DNA of 64,000 bases from Rheum nobile (Eukaryota; Streptophyta; Magnoliopsida; Caryophyllales; Polygonaceae). Location: the NCBI GenBank assembly GCA_027886185.1, contig WOAB01000527.1:1302001-1366000 (forward strand), read 5' to 3'. Both the position numbers and the translations under genes were made by a program. Within the stretch, counting starts at the first letter, position 1, and each line of letters begins with the position of its first letter. Positions 1-12,159 of the stretch are shown here, piece by piece. The notes under the pieces are model-generated. The model saw only the letters and a program-made list of their open reading frames with translations. It was not told the origin of the DNA and ran no database searches.

Positions 1-552
1 CCCATTCGAAACGCAATCCGGTGTGTCCATCCAAAAGGGCTTTGGAGAAGGAGAAATACTAGGAGGAGAGTTCTCCATTAGATCAGGCATCTCATTGGGG
101 AAGACATGGAAGGAGAAGCTCCTAACATGGTGATCAACCGAGCGAATCAAAGGGCTCGTATCCTCCAATCCCTCCATCATCTCCCAAGCATTGATCGTCT
201 CCGGCTCGCCAGGTGGCGTCCTAATCGGAGTCTTAGGAACAACCTTAGTGATCTTCTCATCAATCATCTTTGACCATGATTTAGCCTCAATCATACCCAC
301 TTCAAATTCAACCTTGTTCTTCTCAATCACCTCATCATTCTCCTCATCCTCCACAACAACATGATCATGATCATGATCACCATAAGATATGGAGCCTATG
401 GTGGTGGAGGAGAGGGCTACAACATGGTAGCTATCACCTTGAATTAAAGGTGGATGATGAGCGTGCAAGGAGTAGCCTCTTGTAACAGGGGAATACGGTG
501 CACTGCAATTCCTGCATCTCTTTTGCTTTGATTTGGAAGTTGCACAACCCAT
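1..552 (-). CDS. Glutaredoxin-domain protein of the At3g28850/At5g39865 type, N-terminal part only
   Basis: An open frame of 184 codons runs from ATG at 552 off the left edge, without a stop. The protein begins MGCATSKSKQKRCRNC and continues SAPYSPVTRGYSLHAHHPP. This N-terminus, from memory, is typical of the plant glutaredoxin-like proteins of the At3g28850 group. MGC at the start suggests N-myristoylation, which would tether the protein to membranes; this is inferred. Residues about 75-185 are acidic and contain KTPIRTPPGEPETINAWEMMEGL, a segment preceding the glutaredoxin domain in this family. The catalytic domain itself would lie left of the window, so no active-site cysteine can be checked. 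The start is chosen because MGC is the family N-terminus and in-frame sequence upstream is low complexity. No frameshift is visible. Confidence 0.82.
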   Translation of the reverse strand, partial: MGCATSKSKQKRCRNCSAPYSPVTRGYSLHAHHPPLIQGDSYHVVALSSTTIGSISYGDHDHDHVVVEDEENDEVIEKNKVEFEVGMIEAKSWSKMIDEKITKVVPKTPIRTPPGEPETINAWEMMEGLEDTSPLIRSVDHHVRSFSFHVFPNEMPDLMENSPPSISPSPKPFWMDTPDCVSNG

Positions 553-1384
553 TTTTGTAAATCCCACAACTCAACCCGAAAACCCAAGTTATATCAGGAA
601 GAGATTGAAGATAAGAGTTTGGGGGTGAGGAAAGAGATGCATAAAAAGCAGGGATTTTTTTGTGTAATGGAATGAGCTGGGTTTCAATTAACAGAGAGGG
701 AAATTAGGGATTTGGTTGAGAAAAAAGAAAAGTATGATGGAATCGAGAAAGGGGCCAAATACAGAGCAAATGGAGAGTTATTGAGATACAGGGGATGGAG
801 TTTGGGGATCCCAAAACCTCATCCACTGCAAATTGAGTCAAAACCCAGAATCAATTGTGAGGGGAGTAGAAAAGATTAAATCTTGGTGACATCTGAATTG
901 GGAGAAACGGGTATCCGTTACTGATGGATGCAATTGAATGCCTAATTTGTTAGGGTTTTGAACAAACCCCCCATTTGAAAAGAGAGGCGAATTAAATGAG
1001 GGGTTTAAAAGGAGGAGGTGAGTTGGTTGATTGGTTGCAGAGAAGAAAGGGAAAATTGAGAGGAGGAAGAAGAAGATAGAAAGAAAGAAAGTCAAAGTAG
1101 GAAGGCTAGAAATGGGAAGACCTTTTCTTCACAAGGAAACTTATAAATCAGAAGTTTGCAATGTGAAATTTAGGGTTTTTTTGAGGTTTTTTGCAAGATT
1201 TGTGTTACTTTTGCAGGATTAAAGATTAGTATGGGGATTATAATGGGAGAATGAGGAAAAGGAGAGACGGGAAACGCGGAAATTATTGCTAGAAAGGCTC
1301 CTCCTTAGTCCCCACACTCATCACTTTCCTTGTCAATTTACTAATGTATGTATACTATAAAAAAACCAAATTCAAATTTGTACA
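553..1384. other. Upstream region of the glutaredoxin-like gene
   Basis: This stretch contains the probable 5' UTR and promoter of the minus-strand gene at 1-552. It is AT-rich, with a purine-rich tract at about 1040-1110. I see no convincing coding sequence in it: the open frames at 838-1095 and 1031-1222 are low complexity and overlap on opposite strands. Confidence 0.5.
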
Positions 1385-1393
1385 CTAATTTAT

Positions 1394-1618
1394 AGTGCGG
1401 TTCCGGTGCGGAGCACTCTTCCCGTGCGGACATGTACTATAGGGCCTTATTTGTGCACTTTTGCAAAAAATTTGAAAAATGCTTGAAAAAAAATTTGAAA
1501 AAGATTTTTTTATTTTTAAAAAATGCACAAATAAGACGTTAAAGTGCACAAATAAGACCCAAAAGTACATGCTCCGCACGTCCGCACGGAAAGAGTGCTC
1601 CGCATATGATCCAAACTC
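1394..1618. mobile_element. MITE, copy 1 of a Mutator-like family
   Basis: The left end reads AGTGCGGTTCCGGTGCGG and the right end is its imperfect inverse, ending GCTCCGCATATGATCC and AAACTC. Both ends contain GCGGAGCACTCTT in opposite orientation. The inside is A/T-rich with repeats of TGCACAAATAAGAC and its reverse. The flanks CTAATTTAT (1385-1393) and CTAATGTAT (1619-1627) differ at one base and look like a 9-bp target duplication, the length expected of Mutator-type elements. A second copy lies at 11904-12159. It has no coding capacity. Confidence 0.75.
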
Positions 1619-2003
1619 CTAATGTATATATATTTTCCATATTTACTAATAATACTATATACACTAATTTATTTTATAAAGATTTTATTCATTTTAATTT
1701 AGAAAAAGTTTGAAAAATAATTTCAAGTATATATCATTTCAGTATGTGTCCGTAAACATACACCGAGAAAATTCATTTATTAAATCACTAGAATTTTCAC
1801 AAACCCAAAATTGATTATGCCCATCTGTAATTGAAATTATTAGGGACTTCAAATTGCGTGTTCAAAAGTTGGTAAGTAATCACTTAAGTGACTTAACTAG
1901 TGAACAATTAACAAGCAATGTTTAAAGAAAAAGTGAGAAAGAATGATGGTTTATTGGATTGCCAATAAATCCAAAAAAAATGAGTTGTATTTTGTAAGTT
2001 TTT

Positions 2004-2266
2004 TTTTTTTTTTTTGGGTTTCACCTCCGAGAATCATCCCACGCCTCGGGCCATGGACCCATCCGACAGGCAAGACTACCTGCCAAGTCCACACTCAGCC
2101 ACATGAAACCCTATAAACCGGAGAGCCAGAGCCGGCGGTCCCACACCTCCCTGACGGATAAGTCAGGACACTTTGCGTGGCGCCATCAAGTTTCGAACTC
2201 GGGATCATGAGAAATCCCCGCAATTCTCAACTTGGCTTAACCGTTCAGCTGATGTCCAGGGGACAG
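2004..2266 (-). mobile_element. tRNA-derived SINE, family A
   Basis: Read on the minus strand, the element has a tRNA-like head with A-box-like GGTTAAGCCAAGTTGAG and B-box-like GAGTTCGAAACT. A GC-richer body follows, then a poly(A) tail that appears as the T-run at 1999-2015. The 14-bp sequence TTTTGTAAGTTTTT occurs at 1990-2003 and again at 2267-2280, a perfect target-site duplication. These are the hallmarks of a non-autonomous retroposon transcribed by RNA polymerase III and mobilised by LINE enzymes. Confidence 0.82.
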
Positions 2267-2738
2267 TTTTGTAAGTTTTTTATACAAGTGATTTTGTGAT
2301 TTCCTAGCTGGTGAGTGATTTTATGTAATTTAGCATATTTTGTGGAGTCATTATGTGATTTAGAATTGATTTACTATTCAAAATTCAAATGTTGTGTGTT
2401 CGCTATGTGCTATGCTTGTGTTCGCAATGTGCTAGGCTTGTGTAGCTTTCGTATTCTAATAAACCAAAATGGTATTATTTTAATTTTGAGTTTTGTATAA
2501 CATATATTATATTTTACATAATAATTATAGCTTTCGAAAACAAGTTTAACATAAAGGTTATTGTTTTGTAGCGTGCACTATGTTATAACGAAATAACGTA
2601 TGATATATTAAACATGAAACAAAGTTGATAAAAAAGTATATAATTTTCTCGTGAAAATGAATGTCCGAAATCTACTATATAATAACTAAAGCAGAATACT
2701 ATCTGCGCCACGTGGCTCCCCAAGAATAAGCCTGAAAA

Positions 2739-2965
2739 TTACGCTGTCACGTGGCGTCGCGGTAATGATTTGGACACGTGTCGTGCTCCTGTTTTCTTAG
2801 TAGTTTTTTCAAAAAATTAATAAAATAAAATAAAATTACTATACATTTTAGTCGGATTTGCAAACATGCTGGAATAATTTTTATACTTTAAATCTTTCTA
2901 AAAATTTACCAATTAATATTCTATGTCCTATAATTTGTATATAGAATCCAATCTCTAATAATGAA
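2739..2965 (+). repeat. Helitron 5' subterminal repeat, copy 1
   Basis: This segment, starting near the CACGTGG boxes and running through the repeated AATAAAATAA tract to CAATCTCTAATAATGAA, is repeated with about 90% identity by eye at 4109-4336. The second copy directly follows the truncated RepHel exon. This suggests that two Helitron 5' regions have been joined by deletion or nested insertion. Confidence 0.7.
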
Positions 2966-3854
2966 ATATTCTATGCCCTTAAATTCTTAGTTAATTAATG
3001 TTTTGTTAATGTTCACATATGGGCCTCACTCGGTTATGGATTCAATTCACAGACATCACGGTACACAATATATATTTTCTATATTTGCTATACTTTCCTT
3101 ACTTAATTTTATAAGATGTTGTTATTAATTAGTTGAATTTATCTCAGTATCCTCACTTTTATCAATATAATATGTTGATTGTTAGGGTGCACAATCATCT
3201 CAGACGGATAATATATGCAAAGAAAATAGATTGAAAAGAATGCATAAGTTACAAGAAAAACAACAAACTCCAGAAAAAGGTTAGTACATTACAATTGTAT
3301 ACACCTTTCAATATAATAATGTTAATGTTTATATTTAAACCATATCAATGTTAGTACGTTCTATACAATATACTATTCATATTTTGATACTATGTTGTAG
3401 CAAACGTTGTTGTTCACATTATATGTTGAATTGAACAATTTTAAATTAAGGTACTTTAGTGGCTATAGATATTGCACAATTACATGGTAAGCGAGGAAAC
3501 ATGACATCTACACAACAAGGTTAGTTGTTTCGTACTATATAAGGTTTTAATGTTTTGTTTGTCATACATTTGTTTAAATGATAAGCTAATAATTAGTAAA
3601 AAAAATTATGAAATGTTAAATCATAGTTTGTTTATATTAACATCCAATTTACTATAAATGATAATTTATACTCTGTTTTTGTTTATATTAACATCCAATT
3701 TACTATAAATGATAATTTATACTCTGTTCTTGTAGGCTATGATGGAGAAGGAGAGTCATCAACTAATATCACCAATGGTACATTCTTTTAACTATCAATG
3801 ACTATTCTATTAGCGTAACTAATCTTCTATAAATAACTTACATATTCGTTTTAG

Positions 3855-4103
3855 GCTACTATGAAGATGTTGGGGACCCAGTGTACACTTGTGTTTCATG
3901 TGGTGCACTGATGTGGTATGAGGAAAGAGCTGTAAAGAGTTTTAAGCCGACAGTTCCGCTTTTTAGTTTGTGTTGTCAAAAAGGGAAGGTAGATATGCCA
4001 CTTCTTCAACCGCCGCCTAAAATACTTTCAGATCCTATCTCCAAGAAGGATCCAAGAAGTCAGCAATTTTGTAAATTCATTCGTGCTTACAATATGATGA
4101 GCC
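3855..4103 (+). pseudogene. Helitron RepHel N-terminal fragment
   Basis: After a clean acceptor (TTTTAG at 3849-3854) the frame reads YYEDVGDPVYTCVSCGALMW and continues YEERAVKSFKPTVPLFSLCC then QKGKVDMPLLQPPPKIL. It ends KDPRSQQFCKFIRAYNMM. The pattern CxxCGALMWYEE, CC, then PPP and RAYN is the conserved N-terminal zinc-finger-like region of plant Helitron helicase-like proteins. The protein stops abruptly at about 4103, where the second copy of the Helitron 5' repeat begins. The replication-initiator and helicase domains are therefore absent, and the piece cannot be functional. Confidence 0.8.
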
Positions 4104-4108
4104 CAAAA

Positions 4109-4336
4109 ATTATGTTGCCACGTGGCTCTGCGGTATTGATTTGGACACGTGTCGTGCTTCTGTTTTCGTGGTTGTTTTTTCAAAAAACTAATAAAATAAA
4201 ATAAAATTACTATCCATTTTAGCCGGATTTGCAAGCAGGTTGGAATATTGTTTATACTCTAAATCTTTCTAAAAAATTACCAATTAATATTCTATGCCCT
4301 ATAATTTGTGTATAGAATCAAATCTCTAATCATGAA
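4109..4336 (+). repeat. Helitron 5' subterminal repeat, copy 2
   Basis: A direct repeat of 2739-2965 begins ATTATGTTGCCACGTGG and includes TTTGGACACGTGTCGTGC. It follows the RepHel fragment without a gap, so it marks a deletion or recombination junction inside Helitron I. Confidence 0.7.
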
Positions 4337-7300
4337 TAAATGGCAAAAAATATTGCACAAAATCATGGATAGTTGTGTTGTTCGTGATTGTTACAACCTG
4401 TAATAATAGAAGATTGCAGAAAAATTATTGTTACAACCTGTAATAGAATCAAAATCATGTGTTCTCATAAAAAAAGTTATTGCACAAAAATTAACCAATT
4501 AATAACATTATGCAAGAACTAAACTTGAAATAAAACTGAAACTCAACCAGTAAGAACTAAACTGTCACCTTTAAAAATGACAACACATTATTCTGCAAAA
4601 CTTGGAAGAACTAAACTTGCATATATATATGACAACACATTGCACAAAAACTGAACCTACACAATATTAAAACCTGCAAGACTAAAACTGAAGCACACAC
4701 AAATCACCCTCAAAACTGACAATAAAGCAAATTATGCCACAAAAAATACACAGCCCATATGGCTCAAAACACACATTCTGCAAATGCTGCCTCAAAACAC
4801 ACATTCTGCAAATCTTTCTGCTACAGACAAACCAAAATACATTGAACTTGTCCATAAACAAATATGCATATTATCTTTAAAAAGATTCCAATTGCAAGAT
4901 ATGCACAATAAAGTCAAAATAATTAAGTCAATACAATATGACAGAATAAAAAAGATCTGGTACTGAAAATCTATGTTTTCCAAAATTAAAAAAGATCTGG
5001 TACTGAAAATTTATGACAGAGTATCACAGAATAAATAAAACGGTTTGTGTGGCTTATAAAGCTACAACCTCTCAGTCAATTTCAGTACAAACAACTGGAC
5101 ATTTCAGTACAGACAACGAATCGTGTTTACTCATTTACCAGGTAATTTATTCTGCAAATTTTTTTGTTTGTCTTTCATTGATTTGCAGAAATATGCGTCT
5201 TTCATTACAATTTCACCCAAAAATATTCGTCTTTCATCCTTTCAGTACATCTTTACATGTTGATATTGATTGTACATGCACACAGAAATTAAAACTACAG
5301 CCCTACAGTCAATTACCAGGTAATTACATCTTTATAACTTTGTTTGTCTTTCATTGCACATGCTGATATTGATTGTACATGCACCCAGAAATTAAAACTA
5401 CAGCCCCATAGTCTTTCATTTAGTATTATTCGTCTTTCATTGCAATTTCACCCAGAAATTCTATATGCTGATATTGATTTGCAGAAATATTCATCTTTCA
5501 TTATAATTTCACCCAAAAATATTCGTCTTTCATCCTTTCAGTACATCTTTACAAATTTTTACGTCAAATCACCCATAAATTATATATGCTGATATTGATT
5601 CTACATGCTGATATTTTGTTTGTCTTTACAATTTATTTCTTGCTATTTTCAGTCTTTCCTGAGTAGGCATGACTATTTGAAAGCTTGTGCAGAAGTACAA
5701 AAATCAATAATTAGAATATAACTTGAGAAGCAAAAAGAAATAATCTAAATTTTAATTTCAAAAGTACTACCTTGCAGAATTTAGTGTCGTGAAAATTGTA
5801 TTCCTACAGATGTATGCCCATCAGACGGTTAGCCAAGTAAATAATTTTAGGATTTGTTTATAAATATACATATATTAACATTAAATAAGTCGGTTAAGTT
5901 TGTAATCCAGTAAAAATATATGTTTTTTGTACAAACCAATTTTTCAATATGTTGTGTCATTTTTATTGGGCCCAGTAAGCCCATTATAATGTTTAGAGGC
6001 TCATTAATATGTGTACAAATAAATTTGGTCAAATAAGCCCATCAGACGGTTCAAATCTCCAAGCTAGAGGTTCATATCTAGGAAACTCAATAAATTTTAA
6101 ACAGCTTTTTCTCGAGGCTTCTTATTTGTCGAGATAAAGGGTTCAGAATCTGTACAGACACTGTATAGAATAGCAGGTTATACTTATTTTTTAAAGTATT
6201 AATATGCATAAAGTAGATTCCAAAGATTAAATGCATTATAATATATTTATATTATATACTAAACAAATAACATTACACTTATATGTAAATTTTAAGTATT
6301 AAATGTTTTTAAGTATAAATATATAAATATGGATTAAGAGTTATTATTCGGTTATAGCTGTTAATTTTTTACTAAAATCAATTTTTTAATCCGTGTAAAA
6401 AATCTCAGACTAAAACAAAAACATTCAAACAAAGAAACACGCGTTTTTTTTGAAAAATAATTAAATAATGACCCAATAAAAAAAACAAGACCGAATGAAA
6501 TCCAAAATCCCACCTAAAAATTGTTCCTCCCGTTGTATTGAACAAAAGGCAGTCGAGCATTTCAAAAAACAACAGAGGGCGAGATGTATTTAAATAGATA
6601 TACAGAAAAATACCTTACATTTTGATTCCCTTGATGACGGTAGGTAGAGCGACATAATGAACACCAAAGAGCATATGAAATGAAATTAGGATCTTACAGA
6701 CACAGATCCTCACCAACGTCCAGATGTCCTCATATGATTTTTTTTAAATTTTGTCGGATAAAAATTATTAAATCAAATTAAAAGGAATAGGTCAAACATT
6801 TCAAAAGGAATGGAGCATTTCAAAAGGAACTGATCCATAGATTGAGATAAATTGAGATAGATAGAGATCTTACATATGTCGGAATGGAAGGTACAATCTC
6901 GCAAACACCGAATTTGTAGGGCTCCATAACCTACTTTTAATGAATACGAAGGGTCACATATCTCAGAAAATTGTGGTTTGGGAACCCTCCATTACCAATC
7001 TCCAGATATGCTCATCTATCCGTTGGTGTCCTTTGCATGGTATAGGAATCGGTCACATATCTCAGAAAATTAGGGTTTATGTATGATTTTTCCTATCTAT
7101 AAAATAATTAACATAAGAAAACGATATAGAAAGACAGCGAGAGAGTGAAAGGAACTCACGCATGGGTGGATTAGGGTTTAGTTTACCCATCAGTAGATTG
7201 ATCCATAGTCTCATCTTCTTCTCCCGGTGGTGGAATCTAGATCTTCTGGCAGTTGTTGTGTATGGCTTAACCCTCCAAGACGAACGGCAAAAAGGCAAAG

Positions 7301-8734
7301 GGAGTGGCGGGAATCCCTTTTCGCTTTTAGATATGTAAACTGATCTCTTCAAACTAATTTGTTTTGGATCTGAAATTTGTGAAAAAGGGGAAAGACAAAC
7401 GATTAAGGAGATAGATCGTTGGCCGAGATTTACAGAAAGAGAAAGACAATCGGCAAAGTATGCAGAAGGTGAAGGTTGGAAATGGATTTCTGCGAAGGTT
7501 GAAGAAGGCAGAGGTTGAATAAGGCGAATGATGATTTTTTTTAAAAAAAAATCACCATGGATTTGTAAATTTTAAGCTTGAAGCTTCACAGAGAAGGAGA
7601 GGGAGAGAGAAACCCAACAACGCCATGGATCTGGATTTCGACGAAGGTTTAAGAAGGCGAAGGTTGAAGAAGTCAAAGGTTGTTTTTTTTTTAGAGAAAT
7701 CGCCATAGATTTGTAAGTGTTGAAGCTTGAAGCTTCATAGAGAAGGAGAGCGAGAGAGACAACCCAAAAACTATAAATGAGATACTGATAGGGTTGCGAC
7801 TTTCCATTTAGAAGAATCCGGTAATGTTGCTTCGTATGGGCCTATAAGCCCATGAAACAAAATGGCTTAACAAGTCCTAAAAACGTGATGAACCGACCCT
7901 AATTACATTATGGCAGCTAATCAACTGTGTCTGTAATAAGCCCATAAAATAATTTAAATTAGCTGCTACTGGCCCATCCAAATATAATATTGGACCATAG
8001 GTCCATTTAATATTTAAACTATTTATTATATTTTTAAAATATTATAATAAATATTTAATATTCACATATATTTTTCCTACTTTTGCACAAATATATTTAA
8101 GTATTTACATATGTCTATATATTTTTATTATATTAAAAAATGATTAGTATGTACATTTAATTATTTTATTTCGAATATATATAAGATTTTTCAATAATTG
8201 TGTTATGAACGAAATTAGGTCGACTGTATTCAATTGATTATATATATATATTCTAGTGATTGTGTTATTAACTAAATGAAGTTTGTTGTATAAGTCGATT
8301 AACAATTAGGAGGCTCATTAATATTTTACACATTTAATGGGCCAATAGTGTATTAATTAATTCATTTTTGTTTATCAATATAAATTTATTAAAAAAAATT
8401 AGTCAGTTGTCTTAAATTTTATTATACATACTAGGCCCAAAATACATTTAAAAAAGTTTGTATTTGGGCCTATAATCTCGTTACAGTTTATAAGGCTCAT
8501 TAGTATTATTAATCATGTAATGGCCCAATAAGTCGATTATTTAAATTCAAATGCAGGTTTTATTTTCATGTATTAGATGAACATTTTTATTATGCTTTAT
8601 TGTTTTAGTAGTATTGATATTAGTGGTGTGGTTATCCCTGTTTCAAAGACTACTTACTTAGCCAATTTTTATTATTAATAAAGTCATGGAGAGTTCCGTC
8701 TCTCTGTATCCCTGTTTCAAAGACTACTTAGCCA
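4337..8734. other. Helitron I interior, no recognisable gene
   Basis: This AT-rich stretch contains short repeats of TCTTTCAT and ATTTCACCCA motifs (5150-5600), similar to sequence at 21.7-21.95 kb. It also has two diverged copies of a segment with GGCGAAGGTTGAAGAAG (about 7490-7560 and 7640-7690). Near 8635-8660 and 8706-8745 the phrase CCCTGTTTCAAAGACTACTT is repeated directly. The open frames present are short and unlike known proteins. Confidence 0.5.
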
Positions 8735-11075
8735 ATTTTGATAGTTATAGTATATAACTATAGTATATAACTATAGTATATAATTATACGATATAACCAT
8801 AGTATATAACTATACGATATAACAATAGTATATAACTATATGGAATAAAATTTGTATATAACCATAGTACGTTAGAACCATAATATATAGCAATATTATA
8901 TAACTATACGATATGACAATAGTATATAACTATACGATATAACCATAGTATATAAGTATACGATATAAAAATAGTATATAACTATAATATATAATTATAC
9001 GATATAACCATAGTATATATATAACTATACAGTACAACGTTAACCATAGTATATATATAACTATACGATATAACAATAGTATATAACTATACGATATAAC
9101 CATAGTATATAAGTATACGATATAAAAATAGTATATAACTATACGATATAACTATAGTATATAGCTATAGTATATAACAATAGTATATAACTATACGATA
9201 TAACTATAGTGTATATATAACTATACAATATAACAATAGTATATAACTATACGATATAACCATAGTATATAACTATATGATATAACCATAAGACATAACC
9301 AAATTGTATATAACAATAGTATATATATAACTATACGATATAACAATAGTATATAGCTATAGTATATAACAATACGATATAAAAATAGTATATAGCTATA
9401 GTATATAACTATACGATATAACCATAGTATATATATATATATATAACTATACGATATAACCAAATTGGATCTAACTATAAGATATAACCATAGTATATAA
9501 CTATAGGATATAACCATAGTATATAACTATAGGATATAACCATAAGACATAACCAAATTGGATATAACTATAAGATATAACTATAATATATAACTATAGG
9601 ATATAACCATAATATATAACTATAGAACATAACCATAGTATATAAGTATACGATATAACATTAGTATATAACTATAATATATAATTATACGATATAACCA
9701 TAGTATATATATAACTATACAGTACAACGTTAACCATAGTATATATATAACTATACGATATAACAATAGTATATAACTATACGATATAACCATAGTATAT
9801 AAGTATACGATATAACAATAGTATATAACTATACGATATAACTATAGTATATAGCTATAGTATATAACAATACGATATAACAATAGTATATAACTATACG
9901 ATATAACTATAGTGTATATATAACTATACAATATAACAATAGTATATAACTATACGATATAACCATAATATATAACTATAGGATATAACCTAAGACATAA
10001 CCAAATTGGATATAACTATAAGATATAACCATAATATATAACTATAGGATATAACCATAGTATATAACTATAGAACATAACCATAGTATATAAGTATACG
10101 ATATAACAATAGTATATAACTATAATATATAACTATACGATATAACTATAGTATATAGCTATAGTATATAACAATACGATATAACAATAGTATATAACTA
10201 TACGATATAACTATAGTGTATATATAACTATACAATATAACAATAGTATATAACTATACGATATAACCATAGTATATAACTATAGGATATAACCATAGTA
10301 TATAACTATAGGATATAACCATAAGACATGACCAAATTGGATATAACTATAAGATATAACCATAATATATAACTACAGGATATAACCATAGTATATAACT
10401 ATAGAACATAACCATAGTATATAAGTATACGATATAACAATAGTATATAACTATAATATATAACTATACGATATAACTATAGTATATAGCTATAGTATAT
10501 AACAATACGATATAACAATAGTATATAACTATACGATATAACTATAGTGTATATATAACTATACAATATAACAATAGTATATAACTATACGATATAACCA
10601 TAGTATATAACTATAGGATATAAAATTTGTATATAAGCATACGTTAGAACCATAATATATAATTATAGTATATAACTATACGATATAACCATGGTATATA
10701 GCTATAGTATATAACTATACGATATAACAATAGTATATACCTATTCGTTGGAACCATTATATATAATTATAGTATATAACCATAGTATATAACTATATGA
10801 TATAACAATAGTATATAACTATGCGATTTAAAATTTGTATATAACCATACGTTAGAACCATAATATATAATTATAGTATATAACTATACGATATAACCAT
10901 GGTATATAACTATAGTATATATATATATATAACTATATGATAAAACAATAGTATATAGCTATAGTATATAATAATACAATATATCAATAGTATATAACTA
11001 TACGATATAACCATAATATATAATTATACGATATAACAATAGTATATAACTATAGTATATAAATGAACGAAATCA
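8735..11075. repeat. TATA-rich minisatellite of about 2.3 kb
   Basis: The whole stretch is built from 10-12-bp words such as ACTATAGTATATA, ACCATAGTATATA, ACAATAGTATATA and ACTATACGATATA. Longer blocks repeat within it. The marker AGTACAACGTTAACC occurs at 9031 and 9721, 690 bp apart. The marker GTGTATATATAACTATAC occurs near 9210, 9912, 10216 and 10548. Thus short words are arranged in larger units of about 300-330 and 690 bp. Open frames inside it are artefacts of the repeat. Confidence 0.9.
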
Positions 11076-11159
11076 TACAAAACTATAGTATTAAAATTTT
11101 ATACAAAATTATAGTAGAAAAATATTAAAAATACCAAAAAATTCCACTACAATGCGTCA

Positions 11160-11640
11160 TATGCTGGGTACCAAATTGTATAAAAAAATGGATAGAAAAG
11201 CTTAGTTTTTTAGGCTTTTGAAGGGGCAAACGATGTCCGTTTTGGACGAATTTTATATGTACGGACTCGTATTGAAATTATCTACATGATTATGGAAAAA
11301 ATTGCTATTTTGGGAAAACAAATATTATTTTTGGAACGCATCTACGTAGCGTTCAATTTTTTTTATATTTTTTTTAAACGCAACGACGTAGCGTTTAAAA
11401 CTTAATCGGCTCGACTAAACCGAGTCCAGTTTAAACGCTACGACGCAGCGTTTAACTCCGACCCGGTTTCATCGAGCCGATTTCATTTTATTTTTTTTAT
11501 TCTCAATAAATCCAAAAAAAAAAAAAAAAAACTGAACGCTATATAATAGCGTTTTAAAAAAAAGGAAAAGAAATTTGAACGCTGCCTCGTAGCGTTCAAA
11601 TTACGGTGCGAAATAAAAAAAAAGCGGTGCAAACCTCAAC
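11160..11640. repeat. 120-bp module followed by AACGC palindrome array
   Basis: From 11160 to 11310 lies a module containing CAAACGATGTCCGTTTTGGA and TATATGTACGGACTCGTATT, which recurs three times at 13.4-13.87 kb. It is followed by five short inverted repeats with AACGC/GCGTT arms: near 11337, 11378, 11432, 11536 and 11579. Their loops differ (ATCTACGTA, AACGACGTA, TACGACGCA, TATATAATA, TGCCTCGTA). The spacing is irregular. No gene accompanies this copy. Confidence 0.75.
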
Positions 11641-11903
11641 GCCCTTTTCTAAGTGTACAACTCTCAAATTCTGTGACCTTATTTTCGGCAGAAGTTTCTA
11701 TTTGACATTAATGGGCTGGCATTTACAACGACATGAACAAATACTGGCCCATTTATCAGGCCCAGGTTCCAGGCCCTTAAACTATATTGGTTGGTGTAAT
11801 TGTGTGTATCTTCATATTTGTTTTTGTTTTTTTTATAGAAGGCACAATGTGGCTACGACATCTGTGAGTTTTTTTTTATGGAAACTCTAAATATATTAAT
11901 CAA

Positions 11904-12159
11904 GAGTGCGGTTCCGGTGCGGAGCACTCTTTCCGTGCGGACATGCACTATAGAGCCTTATTTGTACATTTTAGGGCCTTATTTGTGCACTTTTGTAAAA
12001 AAAATTGAAAAATGCTTGGAAAAAAATTTAAAAAAGAATTTTTTTTTTTTTTTTTTTGAAAAAGTGCACAAATAAGACGTTAAAGTGCACAAATAAGACC
12101 CTAAAGTGCATACTCCGCACGTCCGCACAGGAAGAGTGCTCCGCATATAATCCAAACTC
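11904..12159. mobile_element. MITE, copy 2 of a Mutator-like family
   Basis: This element is about 256 bp and closely matches the copy at 1394-1618, with ends GAGTGCGGTTCCGGTGCGG and GCGCTCCGCA-like inverse ending CCAAACTC. TATTAATCAA is present at 11894-11903 and 12160-12169, a perfect 10-bp flanking duplication (9-10 bp, as for Mutator-type elements). The inside contains two TGCACAAATAAGAC repeats and A/T runs. It encodes nothing. Confidence 0.8.

Larger units (their letters stand above)
2671..8640 (+). mobile_element. Helitron I, 5' end intact, 3' end not found
   Basis: The element starts TCTACTATATAATAACTAAA followed by GCAGAA, directly after an A. This is the usual plant Helitron 5' terminus. 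It contains small exon-like pieces ending in splice donors (about 3229-3282, 3463-3520, 3736-3778) and a RepHel N-terminal exon. From about 5.1 to 5.6 kb and 8.05 to 8.3 kb it is collinear with parts of Helitron II (21.7-21.95 and 29.2-29.35 kb). No 3' hairpin followed by CTAG was found before the minisatellite begins at about 8735, so the right boundary is approximate and the copy is probably truncated. Confidence 0.65.

Noticed and set aside
9221..9517. 98-codon minus-strand frame rich in YSYIL
   Set aside because: It is a translation of the TATA minisatellite.
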